A stretch of 64,000 bases of DNA from Typhlomys cinereus (GCA_023101885.1 JALPQD010000125.1:372001-436000); one strand, 5' to 3'. Shown: positions 50,440-62,695, counted from the first letter of the stretch. Numbers and translations: made by a program. Notes: a model not told the origin generated them from the sequence alone.

Positions 50440-51260
50440 AGGAATTGGGGAGGTGCGGCGCCCAACGGCCTCCGGAGCAACCCCTGCTTCTCCTGGGAGG
50501 AAGGGGCACCCTATGGGACTGGCTGGTCCTTTTCCCAAATCTTTGGAAGTTACCAACTCAGCCTGCAAGCTTAGCTGCAGGCCGGGGAGACCTAGCCAAA
50601 TGGTCTGCAGTCGGAAGGAAGGCGTCCTCACAGCTGCGGAGCTACCGGCCACCGGCTCCGCGGCCGGCCGCGCCGACCCGCCTAACCGCCTCGTCTGTGA
50701 AGCAGCAGAGCCCCGATGCTTGCTCGCTGCACTTAATTCTGCCCAGGATCAATACCTAATATGATACCGAATAAATAAAAGGCGCTCACAGCGGCCGGGG
50801 ACGGGGTTATTAAGCAGCTGGAGCTCTCACGGTGCATATCAATGCACCTGTCATTGTGGTTTGTAACAAAATTTATGACTGCGACCACGGCGGCAGTAAA
50901 CGCTTCAGTAAGGAATGAAAAGAAAAACACTTCCCAAGGCCCGGCACTTTTCAGAAGTGGAAAGCAGGCTCCGCGTAGGAGGCAGCGCAGCAAAAGAATT
51001 CCCTACTCCGCACTTTTCCCGCTCGCCCTGCGTGCGAGCAGCGGGATTATATAAACTGGCCGGCGCCGGCCTGGGCCAGCAGCTCTGCGGCGGGACGGCA
51101 GGCGAGCAAGTCGCTGAGGACCGGAGACCTGCAGCCTGAAGCGGCCGGGGACGCCGGGAGGACGCGCGGACACCGCGGGAAGGCCGGGGACTGGGGACTC
51201 TGGGCGTGGGGGAGGCCGCAGCGCCTGGCCGCGTCCCGCGCTGCCCGGGCTGTGAATCCT
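50440..51260. promoter_or_regulatory. CpG-rich promoter-like block upstream of HOXD3
   Basis: The block combines GC-rich flanks with an AT-rich homeodomain-type core (CATAAATTTTG on the minus strand near 50867-50877, AATAAATAAAAGGCGC near 50770) and the inverted repeat at 50831-50848. A plus-strand TATA lies at 51048-51055. It could serve as a HOXD3 proximal promoter on the minus strand, an antisense promoter on the plus strand, or both. Confidence 0.55.
51048..51055 (+). promoter_or_regulatory. Plus-strand TATA box
   Basis: TATATAAA is followed 2 bp later by the perfect 14-bp palindrome GGCCGGCGCCGGCC (51058-51071) and then GC-rich sequence. Initiation would be expected near 51075-51085, antisense to HOXD3. 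No open frame of note follows, so a non-coding product is more likely. Confidence 0.5.
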
Positions 51261-51299
51261 AGATGGAAAACGCGCAGTCCGTACTAATCCAAGGAGACG

Positions 51300-54200
51300 T
51301 GGGAGGCGATGGAGCGCTGAATGTACTTATTTTTCTCAAAATACTCAGATTTCCAGTTGGCCGTGGCTCTTCTCCCTACATTGCCTGTGCTGGGTCTGGG
51401 GGAAATCCACGGATGTTGTTCTGGAGACCAGGAGTCTTCTTGGGGGCTTTCTGTTAATTCCCTGGAACGCAGCAACGCCATTCCTCTTTCTGGTGGAAAC
51501 CACTCTTTTGCGGGGTTGCTCAGAAAGGAATGTATTTATGATTTGCCCACGTTCTCCCGATCTCTCAGCCCGAGCCTCTTCTGCCCTTGGGGAAGCCTCG
51601 GACGCCCATCCTAAATCACTCTTATTTAGCCAGGATAACTCAGTACTGTAACACACCCTGCATTTAAGTCACTGGGCTCACCCTATTAAAGCGCCATAAA
51701 TTTCAAAGCCGATGATCGGTTATCATGTAACAGACCACAGTTCACACTGAGGTGATCCACTTCAAAGCCACCCTTTGTTTTATGTCTTGATGTATGAATC
51801 CCGAGATGGCTGCCTTGAATCGCAAAAAAAAAAAAAAAAAAGGAAATACAATAGAAATCATTTAAATCACCCCCACTCACCGCAGTTTTTGTATGTGTTT
51901 TCTTAAATTTTGTCTCTAACTCTTTTTTTTTTTTCCTTTTTGTAGGCTCCTCAGTTTCCTCTGATATTCTATGGAGGTGGATCTAGAACAAAATGGGAAA
52001 CTCAATAGCAACCTTTTTTTTTTTGTACAAACATACCAGGAGGGACTTTATTCCCTTTAAAGATGTCATAATCAATGTTACTATTGTATCTGGTGCCTGC
52101 AGTCATTCCAGATTCCTTCTCCCCAGCAGAAGGAAAACTCGGTGGGCTCCAGAGGAGTTAGAGGCCAAAAATCCTTGACTAGACGGGGGAGGGGAGAGTC
52201 CTGTCCTGAGGAAAGGGCAAGACCCTCCGATCAGGGAATGAGCCAAGTGGGTCAGCCAGTAGAAAAAGAAGTGGGGAGAGGTAGAAGTAGGACTACAGTT
52301 TGGGGCAGCATCAAAGGAGAGTAGATGTGTAAATGTGCCTGGATAGATCCTACTTCAGGACCCAATCAGACCCGGATGAACCAAGAGCTAGGAGCTATTT
52401 CCTGATATATATATTATATCTCTATTTCAGATAGTTTTCTCCAGTTTTTTTCCCATTGGGTACCTACTGCATTTCTGGTTTGTATCTCTAGCTCAGATAG
52501 CTCTCCTTAGCTCATTCTATGGAGGTACCCACTGAATTCTCAGCCTAGGCTATCCATTCCTTAGGTCGGGATTAAGTTATAAACCACTTAAGAAACCAAC
52601 CGTCTTCCCCGCTTCCACCAGAAAACACTGAACTATTGCTCACCACCAAGGCTGCTCAGCGGGTGCTGGCCCCCGGTCAGGTGAAAGGAGAGAGACACAG
52701 TGTCTCTTTGGCAACTGCCCTATGCAATTTGTCGACTCAGTAGTTTGCAAACACTAAACTGTGCCCAGGAAAACCCCACACAAAGCGTTCCAGGCACTTC
52801 TAAAGACTAGCTAGCATAGCCATAAGCCTTTGAAGTGACCTTTGGCTCGAGCTGCAATAACTCACCTCTTAATGAACACCCAACGGAAGCGCATCAGAGA
52901 GATCCCAGCCCGGTAGGGCTCCTAACTTCCAGCCCCAGCATCGGCTTCCCAGACGAACTGGGCCCAGCAGGGCACAGCCACTTGCCAATCCCTTAACTCA
53001 CAACCCGCAGGGGCCCAGGGCCGAAGGTGGCAGGGTGTCTCAGTGGCGGGGCAAAAATATCAAGATGCTCAAAGTTCTAGTCCCAAAGCCACTTTATATA
53101 ATACTTTCTCATGGGCAGATGTCAACTTTTGTGGGTTGAATGTTTGTTATTTATTTTTGAAAAAGCTTCTTTAGAAGTAGAAACATTCCCTCCAAAGAAG
53201 AGTGCATACCCTCAACACGTTCTGTTTTCAGGCCCAGAGAAGCAGGGTAAGTTGGTATCTGGTCTTTCTGAAGCTAATGGGTACTCTCTGAGACCTGGGT
53301 GCAGGGGGGTTGGGGTGTGGAAAGGGAAGAGGACTGACTGCAAGATGGCTAAAGTTGGGTCAGCCCCTTCTCTTGCACCCTCTCAATTGCCCACCTGCCA
53401 TGATGCATTGACCCAATTTTGGCCCTTTGGGGGTGCCCCAAATTGTGATCTCAACCTGGCTGGCTATTCACCATCATCTCTAACACCCTTTCTACAGCCA
53501 GAAACTTAGGGAGAGAAAGGGAGGCCTGTCCCGCAAGCTGTCAAGGAAGAGCTGGCTCAAGGCAGCTCAGCCTCTTACTCCACCCCTCAGTAGCAGCAGC
53601 AGCACCCCGGGAAAAGTCTTCAGGATAGGACCAACGAGGAGTCTTGGTGGGGATTATTGAAATTTTCGGGGAAGTTATAAGTGAGTGCTCCATGGGGCCA
53701 AATGAAATGCTGCTCACTGTAATTGGATTCAGCTGACTAAGCTGGCAGGCACGCAGCTCCAAGGCAGAGAGCAAAGAAAAATGTCCAGCGACTTCACATT
53801 CTGATGGAGCCAAGCGCAGCTGATTGACAAAACAACTTTTTTGCTCTCCTTTGATGATGAGGACGCTGGAAATTAGTCTTCCCACTAGAGCCCAGCCCAA
53901 GTTAAACTTAGTGAGTGTTCCTTGCTCTTTTCTTTGGTGGAGGGGAGAATTGGGGATTTCTTTATTGGAAATCCAGTCGGATCAGGCCCAGTGAAGGTTC
54001 TATTAGAGTTACTCTCTCTGGCCTTGGTGGGGAAAGACTTGAGCTGGTTGGTCCTCTCCATGACAGCCTAGTGCCATGGGGAACAAACAAGGAGAGGTTC
54101 AGTGCAGGTTGAATTCTGATGCTTTGGAGAGGAAGACCCCGAAAACACTAAACCCATTATCTGTCGCTATAGTAGTCAAAACCATACCTTAGTAAGACAG

Positions 54201-54900
54201 AGAGCACGGAGAAAGCCCCCAAACTCTTCAGGGTAGTTTTGGGGTTGTTTTGAATTTGGGGAGGCATTGTAACTTTCATGGGAGGAAAAAAACAAACAAA
54301 CATGAAGCAAACAGCAAGAAGTAAAAACTAAGTGTGAGGAGCTGGCTCCCAGAACAATGCAGAGAGCTGGCTGGCCACACAGTTTACTTTAAATACATAT
54401 AAATCAAGCCGCCTGCACCCAGCCCAGCAGCCCAAGACACAGAATTAATATGACGCTCCATCTTACTTTGGCAGTGACAGTGTAAAAAAAAAAAAGTTTC
54501 CTTTTATTCATTTCATTTTCATCCCATTCTCCTAACTGCACTTACCCTCGAAATCCTAACTCCAGCCCCCAGTCCTCTCAACAGAACCCCTCCTCAAACT
54601 GCTGCACCCCTCCCAAAACTGCCGGCCACCCTCCTATCCTGGCAAGGTAGTGTCCTCCTAACCTTTTTGGTAGGCGGGGAATGTCCCCACAAAGCGCACC
54701 TCCTTACGATTAATCACCATCCTCCGTGTATATGTAGAAGTGTATCTAGGTCTACGCGGGTTGCCTCACCAATTGGCAATAATCAAGATCACAGATTACA
54801 CAAAATAAATCATATTTAGTATCCGACTCAGGGCAGCAAACAGCCCATGCCCAAAGATTTCCATTTTGTCATGCAATTGCTTACCTGGATCCCAATTTAT
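51300..54900. other. HOXD3-HOXD4 intergenic, repeat-poor
   Basis: No gene is supported and no SINE or LINE is recognised. There are poly(A)/poly(T) runs at 51822-51841 and 52013-52025. Candidate regulatory stretches are 51640-51790 (CCATAAATTTC) and 53640-53890, which are described in the findings. Confidence 0.5.
53640..53890. promoter_or_regulatory. Candidate enhancer with PBX-MEIS and MARE-like sites
   Basis: The stretch holds GTAATTGG at about 53719, the MARE-like palindrome AGCTGACTAAGCT at 53731-53743 and TGATTGACAA at 53821-53830, which is one base from the PBX-MEIS decamer. It is free of recognised repeats. Confidence 0.45.
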
Positions 54901-57900
54901 CATAAACCTGGTGTCCTCGGTCTCAGTGTGGGCGCCAGTGGGGGGGCAGAGCTAGCCTTCCCCCTTTGTCTGCAGACAACACTGTCCCAACCCTGGTCTT
55001 GCGCGCTCGCAGACTCGGCCATATACCCGAACACACGGAATTCCCGGTAGAACGGAACCAGGCTGAGGTTCAACTACCAATAAACGCAGGAGGAACGAGT
55101 TCGTAGTCCCCAAGCTGGCTTCGCCCGCGCTGCGCGCCGGTCGGTCCACCCGCCCGCCGGTCCGCTCCAGGGCCCAAAGCGACGGCCGCTCGCTCCCCCA
55201 CCCACTCCTGGGTTCCTGCCCAGCCCTCCCTGGCCCCCCAGAGCTCGGGGTTTGTTTTGGTTTCGGAACGTGGTCCTTTCTGGAGTTGGAGAGAGCCCCG
55301 GAAACCCCCTCATAGTCGGGAAATACAAACGCTGCCTTCAAATGCTAGCATATTTGTTCACGTGACCCCGAGGGAAGATTGTACTGATTGAGGCTGAAAC
55401 TTTCACGCCATCCAGCCCAGGAGCGCAGCCTGGCCTGGGGGCTAGGAGGAGGGGCGCAGAAGGCGTGGGACCCAGGCACCTTCCCGGGGACAGACACTGG
55501 TGGGTGACTGAAGGAAAGCCTCCATCTCCCAGCTTAGGACCTACTCGGCCACGTTCTGGTCTTACCCTGTGAGCTGGAGGCTTCCTAGTCTTTCCCCCAG
55601 TGACCTCTGACCCTGGCCCGGCTTTCTGCCAGTGGGTTAGAAATTTTAGAGATTGCTTCTCTTAGAAATATCTCTGAAAAGGGCAGCGAAACAGAGGTCC
55701 AGTACTACACAGCTGCAACCCAGGCAAAATGCTGTTCCCCGCGCCTAGGCAGAAGCCTCGATCTCCCCGCTTCCTGCCTGGAGGTGGGATCTGCTGGCTC
55801 TCAACTCTGGCTGGTCACCCCACCATGGGCCCCTCGCTTGGGGCCCTGGCTTGGGTGCCTGGACTCAGCAGGCGGGTTGCCACTTCTAAGCCAGAAAAGT
55901 CGCCTAATAGGCGGGCAGGTCCCACATTGACTGCCTCTCCCTGCGCCCAGAGCACTGCCAGTCCTTCCAGGCCGGGAGCCTCCTTAGGCATTAAATCTCT
56001 GGGCAGAGTGACCTGTGTGTCTCTAGATCTGCCTAAGGCTAGAGGATTCCGTGCGCCCAGACAGCCGGGCCACCGCTCCCCGCTTCCTGCAGCGTTTGCA
56101 AGAGGGCAAGGGGCCTATGGAATGGGCCCGACCCGGGCTTACTTGTGGGATAAGGAAATTTCTGTTTTTATAAATATTTTATCAGAACAAGATCCCACCA
56201 CTGTTCAAGTGGTGAGATGAGATTTACTGTGCGGAATCTGCGCGTAGCAATCAGAGTAAAGCGCGGCGGGGCCGGGGCTCCCTTCTAGATAGTTTCAGTG
56301 GGCTCCCATCGACTTCCTTCAGCCTGGCCGGCACCCTAGCATCCCACACTATGGGAGAGACTCGGAATTTGGTTTTCTCTGCTTTCCTGAGGCATCCTCC
56401 GTGGAATTGAAACCCTGCCAGAGCTTGCAAGGGCTTAGATGAGCCAGAGTGACCAAAAGCCATGGATGAGCGCCGAGGGAGGAAGGTCCTCTGAATCCCT
56501 GATCCAAGCGCTGGCGCAAGTCGAAAGGAAGCATCTCGGGACCGAGCACCGGGACCTGACGCGCGCCCCTCCTTTTGTCCACCTGTCCCGGCAGGGTGCA
56601 GGCCCACTCGGGATGCCCATCCCAACCCCGATCGTGGGTTACCCCCACTCCACCCATCCGCGGTAGACCCCGCCCTCAAACCTCCCTCCAGGGGACGAGT
56701 GCGAAGCCCACGGCAAGTGTTAATCCCCAGCCGAAGAGGGGGGCTTCTTTGCGGGAATTTGTCTCCAGGAAAGGATCTAAGCCTTCTTCAATCGGAGCAT
56801 ATGTTCATAGAGCAATAAACCGGAAAGATTTACAGTCCTCGCCCGGCCCCCAACAGCCTCACACCCTTTCAGGAATTACTTACGATGATTTATCACACCA
56901 ACCCGGGCAATTGTCACACTGATAAAATAGCCCGGGCCAGTGCCCGCCAAGCCCAGGTCTTGGGAGGCTGTTGGCTGCCAGGCCGCCAGCAAGGCTGGCG
57001 AGGTTTTTTGTGGGTTCTTTTCTGGGCCTGTAAGGGGATGTCTGGGTGGATTGAACCGGGTGGGAGGGGAGGGGTAAAGATTCTCATTGAGAAAAATGCA
57101 AGCGGCTCGGAGAAAGCGCCTAGAATCTACGCGCTGGAGTCACTTGCTAAGCACATAAACATTTGTCATCTTTGAATAATTGAATTAATGTGTTATTGTT
57201 TGAATGTATAATTCATAACGGGGAAACTTTGTTTCAGTCCTGACGGGGAAATACATACACACCAGAGAGAGAGGGAGAGAGAAAGAGAGAGAGAGATGAA
57301 AACACACACACAAGCCCCAAACAACCACTAAACACAATCAGTTCCAGCTCCTGAAATCATTGGAAGCATGGCGCAGACCCAGCGGAGGGAAAGGCGGATG
57401 GCAGAAGAGGCTGATCTCCCGAAACATCCAGCTCCAAGCTCCAAGCCAGAGGAAGAGGATCTCTCTGCTTGCCTCCAGCCCCAGTCCGAGGCTAGCTACA
57501 GTGGGATGGAATGAAAGCAGAGCCGGCTTTTAGGATGTCAAATCTTCTTGGAATTCTCGTGGAAAGAGGCTGAAGTGAGAGCTAGCTGTGGGGGTGACGT
57601 TCCCCGGTGCAGCAACGGTCTCGCCTCGCCTCCTTCCCCAGGCTTGCCCTTGCCGGGACTTGGGCGGCAAGGATTTCTATTCCTTCTGCTATATCTTGTA
57701 ATATATATACGTATGCATATATATATATATATATATGCACAAAAAAATAAAGGGGAGAAAAAGAGAAAGTGCTTGTTGGGGTGACGGGCAGCAGAGCCGG
57801 GATAGGGTGGGAGGAGAGAGAGAGAAGCAACTCGGAAATCATTATCTGTTGGTTAAAACCTGCCTGGGGTAAAATTTCAACTCGATTTTATAGCCTTCTA

Positions 57901-58000
57901 TTATGACGCAAAGAAAAATTTACGAGCCTAGCTTGAAAAGAGGGCCAGGGCCTTTTCTCGCCCGGTTAAGAATAGGCAGCAGATGCCCTGACAGCAACCA
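54900..58000. other. Upstream HOXD3/HOXD4 intergenic, GC-variable
   Basis: A CpG-rich patch lies at 55000-55330 and an AT-rich homeodomain-motif stretch at 57130-57230. A GA run occurs at 57265-57296 and an (AT)n run at 57701-57736. No coding gene is supported. Long GC-driven open frames here have no family resemblance that I recognise. Confidence 0.45.
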
Positions 58001-58800
58001 TTGTTCCCGGTAGACACAGGCGACCGGGCAACCTCGGTCCGCGTGCGCCAGGCGTGTCCCCAGCCGGGCGGGTTTTTTTTTTTTTTTTTTTTTTTTTCCC
58101 CAACTCCTGTTGTCTCCGGGCAGCCTGCGCACCCTCGCCCCTCATCCTCTAACCCTCACCCCTTGCACACCCTCTCTCTCACACACGCATGCACACACAC
58201 ACACATGCACACACACACATGCACGCACACACACACGACCGCTCTCAGTAATTTTTCATAAGTGTAAAGCTTTGCTGAACCAAAGGTCACCATCCAAGCC
58301 ACTAACAACTTCTCACCGGCGCGAGGCTCTAAATCAGAAAGCAAAGGCAACTATTTGTCAGCGGGCTCTGACAGCTAAGTTCATTAAGGATTTAAATCTG
58401 ATGAAATAAAAGTCGCCAAAATATTTACCTGCCGGCCGCGCTCCCGAGCCCGCCGCCGGGGGCTGGGGGGTGGAGGCCGGGGGGCACCGCGCGGCCCCCC
58501 TCGGCGGGCGATATTCTTGGGATCCCTGCACTTTCCAAGTCGGAGAGAGCCCTTTGCGTGGCAGATTAATGACGACTCCGTGTTTCTTAAGGGACGTGCT
58601 GAATTAATTATTTCTCCAATCACGTGGTCGGGACTTGTAGAAATCTATTCTTATCATCTTCCTCGCACTTTGAAAATTCTCCGGGTTATGAAAGGCCCTC
58701 CCCCGGCTACCGGCGAACCCCGGCCGCCCAGCCCGGCGCGGGGGGCAGGGAGGGCTCCCCAACATGGCGGGCAGGCGGGAAGCGCCGTCTGCCGAGGGTC
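58000..58800. promoter_or_regulatory. CpG island with candidate distal HOXD3 non-coding exon
   Basis: A T-run (58073-58096) and CA runs (58183-58236) flank a repeat-free segment at 58240-58440. On the minus strand this segment is preceded by GGCCGGCAG|GTAAATATTTT, a strong donor at 58429/58428. This would fit an upstream non-coding exon spliced to the acceptor at 47752. GC-rich sequence at 58430-58790 could be its promoter. Confidence 0.4.
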
Positions 58801-58989
58801 CGATTTACTGTACTGTACTCAGCGTGCTCCACTATGGACTTGCTTCCTCCCCATCCCTGCCTGCGATTCAATACACACCACCGTAGTGATGTATTGGTGG
58901 GCACGGGAAGAGCCATTAACCAGAAGACGGGCAGAGGACAATCATAAAATGTGTCTGAATATTTAAACTTCTGTCTCTGCACTTATAAA

Positions 58990-61900
58990 TACACATGTCC
59001 ACGCGTCTGGGGCGAGCCCTTCCATATATTAAGGACACATGTCTGATTTTATGATTCTGTTCATTTCCTGTCTCGAACAAGCCCCCACCCCCATCTATTT
59101 TGGGACTCCTGTCTTGGCCCCCTCTTCAAAGCTGAGGCCAAGATGTGGGAAAGCCCTAGAGATAAAAATAGTGCATGGCACTTTTTTTTTCTTTTTTAAT
59201 AGTGGGGAGTATTTATTGTTTGGGAAGCAGGAAGGTGCAGGGGAGGAGGGGCAGGTGCTGGAGGCCCCACAGGGGCCTAGTGGCCCTAGAAAGGTAGAGG
59301 CTCAGAATTAGAGGCCAGTTAATCAGGCATCAGCCAGTCCCAGTTGGGTCCAGAATCAGCATCTGGAGAGTGGGAAGGTTTCTCATAGGCCAAATCAAGA
59401 CTTCCTCTGAGATCTTCTAGACTGCACAGTGCAGAGGATCGGCAGACCAAGGTAAAAGCCTTTAGGGAGCCCCCTATTAGTCTAAGCAGCTACTTCTATT
59501 CCTTTCAAATAACACTCACCACCTTGCAAGCCTGAATTCAACTTCAGACTTCCCAAGGCTCACAAAATAATGCAAACAAATTGGGATTATGTATATGGAG
59601 GAGGTAGAATTGCTAAACCTTACAGTGGTTCAACCAACCTTCAACACCATAGGCACCAAATAAACTGGGGTCTATAGTTGATTGCAGCAAAAAATAAGGC
59701 AAACTGTTTACATGAATGGTAGCTTCTAGAAAACTTAACAAAGAATGCTGTCAAGGCACCAAACAGGAGGGACATTTTACTACACCTTTTATTATTTCAA
59801 ATATAGATCAATGAATTACATCAAAACTACAGGCAACAATTAGTATAAATAAGACTTTAATCAGTGGCAGCAAAACAGTGGTCAAGTCTATTTAAAAAAA
59901 AAAAAAAAAAAAGCATCTCCCATGAACAGACTCCATAGGACAGACTGTCATGTCACAACAAAAGGCTGGATGGACAGGGTGAGCTGCAGTCAGTAGAGCA
60001 GCATCCTCAGCAAACACTCTACTCTGCACCCCCAGCCACAACTCCAACACAGGTTCTTAAAAAAACACACCAAAACAAACACTTCTGGCTCATATTTGGG
60101 GGAACAAACTGGAAATAAATAATAGCAAATGGGCCCTAGTGCCTGTCCACATCTAGCTTTCTCTAGAGTGCGTTCCCAGATGGAGACTCATTTCCTTTGC
60201 TGCTCTGAGTGGTGGTAGTGGTGGTGTGGGTGGGGGTGAAGGTGTGTGTGGGGGGGGGTCCTATCTCAGGTCCACTTCTTTGGGCCCAAATGGATTCTGG
60301 TGTCCAAGTGGGACTTCAGGACAGAGAGCTGCCCTCTGGGCCATTCAGGCTCCATTAACATTTCAAAAGACAATCCCTCAAAGCTGAGGGGAAGAGCTGA
60401 GACTTAAAAACAAAGAAGTTGTTTCTCTTATTAAGTTACTTTCCAGAGTAATAGAGCTAATGTTTGAGAAGCTGCTAGAAGTTTCTTCACAAAAACATGT
60501 CTCTTGACTTTCCTTTAGGGCAGGAGTGAAGGCAGGGTGATATTTGGTCTAAAGCTGGGCAAGTAACCAGAACTTCTGGGGACAGGGAAAAAACTATATA
60601 ATAATCTCCATAACATCTACAGAGTTTAATGTTGTGAAAATATGTACTTTTCCCTCTTCCTAGGAGAAAGTTAATGTATGCTCAGATTTGGCTTTAGGAA
60701 AGAATCTTAGTAACTTCACATTTTGCCTCAGGACAGCAGTTCTTTTCAAATGCTGTATCCAAAGATTGCTTCCATGTTAGAGCAGAAGAAGAAAAAAAAA
60801 AAAAAAAGAAGAGAAGGGTAGTTAGAGTCCAAAAGGTTAAGGGTTTAGAGGTCAGTCCTCCCGGCTGAAATACAGCTAATCGAATAGAAAATTTGTCCTC
60901 TGGATGAACCCGGTTCTGTAATTTAGCCGAACTTCAGTAAAATACCTTTTCAGCTTCTCAACGTGAGGGCGTCAGAAAAAAGACATCTTGACTATGTATG
61001 AACTCTGTGCTTTTTGTCATAGAAACAATGATGTGAATAATGCAGGAATATCCATCTTTAATATCCCGACGTGGCGATATTCAAGTATTGCCATGTGCAA
61101 GTCTGAGAGCCAGGCTCACCCCAAGGAGGAACAAAGAGCTGTCCCCAGGGTCTAATACAAAAGACAGAAGCTTGGAAGACACTTTAGAGAAGTGGAATTT
61201 CAGCTCTGGGACTCCAGTGAATACCTGCCCTCAGCTCCAGTAGACACAACCAAAAGGCAGGCCTGCCTGCTAGCCAAGGGAATCTTTTCCCTCCTCCTCT
61301 TATGTCTGTTTTAAAAATGACTACTGAAACCTTCTCAAGTGTTCTGAGCCCTGAAAGATAGCCTCACTAGGGATCTTAGAATCAATCTTAAATTTACCTT
61401 TTTTCCCTTCCCCCACTCACTTTTTGGTAGCTGTAATCAGAGGTTTCTTTTCTTTTGGAGCCCAAAGCTTTGGGGTTCAAAGTTTCACAGAGGTGCTTCA
61501 TTTGGGTATATGAACTCTAATCATTACCTTTTGTGCTTCCCTCCTTGATCCTTAAGATCAGCATTTTAGGAAAATGAGCTTTGAACTCTTCCCAGGCATG
61601 AAATAAGAAAAAAACAAAAAACTAAATATCTTTCCTGTAGTTTCACAGAGATTGTTTTTAAACCACTATTTTCAAAGCGAAGAAGGCCTGAAAACTTTTA
61701 GGTTTTTGCAGTTTCTGTTTTTAATGGATAGCTTGAGAAAAACTTACTGGTTTTATTTTTTAAGATTTTAGTTAAAACCAAGGGAAAATCCCCTTTAGGT
61801 CAACTTTTGTGAATTTCTAGATTCATCAGTTTCATGTTTTTAAAGAAAGAGACTTCCTCACCTCCTCACTTTCCCTCTAGAGAGTCCTTCCCTCATATAG

Positions 61901-62690
61901 GCCCAACACTGATTCCAATATACTGCTGTGTGGGGTATTTGGGACATTTGGAATCCAGTTGGAACAGAAAATGCAGTCACTATCTCATGACCCAGAGCAT
62001 ATAGGTTTTGTTTTCTTTCCCCAGAGGAGAACGTTGGACCATTTGTTTCTTTTTTCTTCTTTCCTTCAACCACCCTGAACTGCTTGTAAGCACAGTGCTG
62101 AAGAAAGCACATATGGAAATACATTTTCAAGAACCCAACTTCTAGTGGGCCCTTTGCTTCCCTCTTGAAGGGTTAAGGGCTTTCTATACTTATTTCCAGG
62201 GAGTGGGGGAGGGGCGAGTTCAAAATATGGGACAGAACCAGAAGTGAGTCCAGGAAGCTCTGATTTGTGTCCCTTCCTTTGCCTTCCTAAGGTTTTTGGC
62301 ATGCAGGTGTCAGATATTTTTCTTATTCCATTCCTTAACAAATAAATATTTAAGCAAATATAATCTAAACATAAAATGACCCGTTTCCACTTCCTTCTTA
62401 GATTAGCTTCTTTGGGCATGGGGGTCACTAAGAGCAAAACGTTTCTTTATCTCACAGTAGAAATTCTACAGACAACCCAAGAAAGTTCAGAAATTCTGGC
62501 CCAACTCTCCTGTTCCCACTTTTGAAAGCACCTAGCCCTGGGCAGCCAGCCTCCTCAACTCCCCCACAGCTTCTAAGCCACACAGCTCCCTGAAGGGGTG
62601 CCATGGGGGTGGGTAGAATGTCCAAATTCACACTGGGATAAAGCATTCAACCTTCCTTTGCAAATTCAAAATCCAACAGCAGAGATTTTC
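58990..62690. other. HOXD4 downstream flank, unassigned
   Basis: No gene or interspersed repeat is recognised. Poly(A) runs lie at 59892-59911 and 60789-60806, and a G-rich stretch at 60208-60260 could form a quadruplex. Confidence 0.45.
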
Positions 62691-62695
62691 ATGAG

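Noticed and set aside
50160..50759. 199-residue plus-strand frame upstream of HOXD3
   Set aside because: Low-complexity composition, no recognisable domain and a location in a CpG-rich block. There is no support as a gene.
55729..56220. 163-residue plus-strand frame
   Set aside because: It arises in GC-rich intergenic DNA with no family similarity that I recognise.
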